From Thioalkalivibrio sp. (lineage in GTDB: Bacteria > Pseudomonadota > Gammaproteobacteria > Ectothiorhodospirales > Ectothiorhodospiraceae): a DNA stretch of 7,233 nt. Where the stretch lies: assembly GCA_003553165.1 (NCBI GenBank), contig PUOZ01000061.1, positions 1-7,233 on the forward strand, written 5' to 3'. Positions 5,894 through 7,233 of the stretch are shown here, piece by piece. A program made the translations under genes and the position numbers. The notes beneath the pieces are model-generated. The model searched no databases. It saw nothing but the letters and a program-made list of their open reading frames with translations, and had not been told where the DNA came from. The number at the start of each line of letters is the position of its first letter. The first letter of the stretch is position 1.

Positions 5894-6814
5894 TCACACG
5901 TAGGTGAGCCAGCCCCTGTGCTTCGGATGACGGCCCTTGACCACGTCGAAATACAGCGACTGCAGACGCTGCGTGATCGGTCCGCGGACACCCTCGCCGA
6001 TCGGGCGGTTGTCGACTTCGCGGATCGGGGTGACCTCGGCGGCGGTCCCGGTGAAGAAGGCCTCATCCGCGATATAGACCTCGTCGCGGGTGATGCGCTT
6101 CTCGATCACCTTCAGGCCCTCCTCATCGGCCAGACTCAGGATGGTGCGGCGGGTGATGCCATCCAGCGCCGAGGTCAGATCCGGGGGATAGAGCGCACCG
6201 TCGTGCACCAGGAAGATGTTCTCGCCGCTGCCCTCGGCCACATAGCCCTCGGTGTCCAGCAGCATCGCCTCGTCGTAACCGCAGGAGATCGCCTCCTGCA
6301 GGGCCAGCATCGAGTTCATGTAGTTGCCGTTGGCCTTCGCTTTGCACATGGTCACGTTGACGTGGTGACGGTTATAGGACGAGGTGCGTACGCGGATTCC
6401 GCGGGTCATGTTCTCCTCGCCGAGGTAGCTGCCCCAGGTCCAGGCCGCAACGATCACGTGAACCTCGAGATTGTCGGCACGCAGGCCCATGCCTTCGGCC
6501 CCATAGAAGCACATCGGCCTGATGTAGGCGGTCTCAAGACCGTTTTCGCGCACCGCGGCGACCTGCGCCGCGCTGATTTCCCCCGCGCTGTAGGGGATCT
6601 TCATGCCCAGGATGCGCGCCGAGTTGAACAGCCGCCGGGTGTGATCCTCGAGCCGGAAGATCGCGGTGCCGCCCTCGGCCGCGTAGGCGCGCACGCCCTC
6701 GAACACGCCCATGCCGTAGTGCAGCGTGTGCGTCAGCACGTGGGTCCGGGCGTCACGCCAGGGCACCATCTTGCCGTCCATCCAGATCACTCCATCGCGA
6801 TCCGCCATCGACAT
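5894..6814 (-). CDS. ilvE: Branched-chain amino acid aminotransferase
   Basis: A 306-residue cytosolic enzyme of the fold type IV, pyridoxal-phosphate-dependent aminotransferases. It interconverts leucine, isoleucine and valine with their 2-oxo acids using 2-oxoglutarate/glutamate, the last step in making these amino acids. Length is close to E. coli IlvE (309 residues). Visible landmarks: the N-terminal VIWMDGK strand, HYGMGVFEGVR (32-42), Arg60 as phosphate-side residue in the HTRRL segment, the PLP lysine Lys160 in AKANGNY, Glu194 in AEGSGEN, and FFTGTAAEVTPI (253-264). The ATG at 6814 is chosen because GAGGAG lies nine bases upstream; a second ATG at 6808 is possible. It starts 13 bases after the glnE stop, pointing to cotranscription and tying branched-chain amino acid transamination to nitrogen control. 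D-amino acid aminotransferase and aminodeoxychorismate lyase share the fold, but the length and the AEGSGEN and GTAAEVTPI motifs fit IlvE best. Confidence 0.96.
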   Translation of the reverse strand: MSMADRDGVIWMDGKMVPWRDARTHVLTHTLHYGMGVFEGVRAYAAEGGTAIFRLEDHTRRLFNSARILGMKIPYSAGEISAAQVAAVRENGLETAYIRPMCFYGAEGMGLRADNLEVHVIVAAWTWGSYLGEENMTRGIRVRTSSYNRHHVNVTMCKAKANGNYMNSMLALQEAISCGYDEAMLLDTEGYVAEGSGENIFLVHDGALYPPDLTSALDGITRRTILSLADEEGLKVIEKRITRDEVYIADEAFFTGTAAEVTPIREVDNRPIGEGVRGPITQRLQSLYFDVVKGRHPKHRGWLTYV

Positions 6815-6823
6815 CGTCGGTCT

Positions 6824-6829
6824 CTCCTC
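6824..6829 (-). promoter_or_regulatory. ilvE ribosome binding site overlapping the glnE stop codon
   Basis: GAGGAG on the minus strand begins within the TGA stop of glnE and lies nine bases before the ATG at 6814. The overlap favours coupled translation and selects 6814 over 6808 as the ilvE start. Confidence 0.6.
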
Positions 6830-7233
6830 AGTCAGCATTTCCCGGGTCCGCCGCATCGATCGCGACATCCCCGAACAGATCGTCCCAGGTGGTCATCACC
6901 TGTGCCCGCAGCTCCCGCAGATCCTCCGGCGGGTTGGCCAGCCGTGTGCCCGCGCCACCCAGGGTCAGGCGGTGGATCCGGTTGCGCATGTCCCGGTAGG
7001 CGTCGGCCAGGGCTGTGCCGAGTTCGGGGGTGATCACGCCCACCCGCCCCAGGACCTCCAGCGTCCTCACCTTGTCGGGCCAGGTGCACAACTCCGGATG
7101 ATCATGGGCATTGGCCAAAACCAAGTATTGAACCATGAACTCGATGTCAGTGATACCACCTCGGTCACGCTTCAGGTCGAAGACGTCTAGATCCCGCGAG
7201 GCATGTTCCGCAAGCATCCTGCCACGCATCTCC
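6828..7233 (-). CDS. glnE: Glutamine synthetase adenylyltransferase/deadenylase, C-terminal part
   Basis: The last 134 residues of a bifunctional enzyme that attaches AMP to, and removes it from, glutamine synthetase in response to PII protein and glutamine. The gene runs off the right edge; the E. coli protein is about 946 residues, so both catalytic centres lie outside the window. The segment is recognised by FDLKRDRGGITDIEFMVQ, the hallmark near the end of the C-terminal adenylyltransferase domain, followed by YLVLANAHDHPEL and a helical tail matching the E. coli arrangement (WPDKVRTLEVL, then the AYRDMRNRIHRL helix). The tail ends with an acidic ADPGNAD. No stop codon interrupts the visible part. 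ilvE follows after 13 bases, a gene order also seen in other gammaproteobacteria. Confidence 0.95.
   Translation of the reverse strand, partial: EMRGRMLAEHASRDLDVFDLKRDRGGITDIEFMVQYLVLANAHDHPELCTWPDKVRTLEVLGRVGVITPELGTALADAYRDMRNRIHRLTLGGAGTRLANPPEDLRELRAQVMTTWDDLFGDVAIDAADPGNAD

Noticed and set aside
5479..6066. Long N-terminal extension of the response regulator frame
   Set aside because: It runs across the zinc-finger gene and the end of ilvE in another frame, is low-complexity Arg/Ser/Pro-rich, and the receiver domain begins properly at the ATG at 5478.
5843..7033. Plus-strand open frame of 396 codons opposite ilvE and glnE
   Set aside because: It covers two well-recognised minus-strand genes, has no recognisable domain, and has the His/Asp/Val-rich composition typical of a codon shadow.

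Overview
The window is a GC-rich bacterial chromosome segment. The gene order glnE - ilvE - small zinc-finger protein, the family-typical sequence of these three proteins, and strong G/C preference at third codon positions suggest a gammaproteobacterium. A Chromatiales/Ectothiorhodospiraceae-like relative is my best guess, but that is inference. No tRNA, rRNA, CRISPR array, insertion sequence, phage gene or attachment site could be recognised.

Layout. Everything from the right edge down to position 1244 is transcribed leftward (minus strand). First come the end of glnE (7233-6828, cut by the window), ilvE (6814-5894) and a zf-CHCC zinc-finger protein (5855-5637). They are packed with gaps of 13 and 38 bases and look like one transcription unit for nitrogen and branched-chain amino acid metabolism. 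After a 158-base gap follows a three-gene signalling cluster: an OmpR/PhoB-type response regulator (5478-4786), a receiver-EAL protein predicted to degrade cyclic di-GMP (4671-3478), and a soluble PAS-GAF hybrid histidine kinase with a C-terminal receiver (3454-1244). The gaps inside the cluster are 114 and 23 bases. On the plus strand, converging on the kinase, lies one gene (151-1164) for a secreted, probably outer-membrane beta-barrel protein of unrecognised family. A few codons at the very left edge may be the tail of another plus-strand gene.

How the genes may work together. The hybrid kinase has every residue needed for autophosphorylation and for passing phosphate to its own receiver. 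The two other receivers in the cluster have intact phosphoacceptor sites and no other kinase nearby, so one cytosolic sensor may control both a transcription output (OmpR-type regulator) and a cyclic di-GMP output (EAL). No Hpt domain is present in the window, so the phosphate route is open. The barrel protein could be a target or an unrelated neighbour; the sequence does not decide.

Nothing here is a clearly new system. The signalling cluster and the orphan barrel are the parts most worth a second look; the metabolic genes are ordinary.
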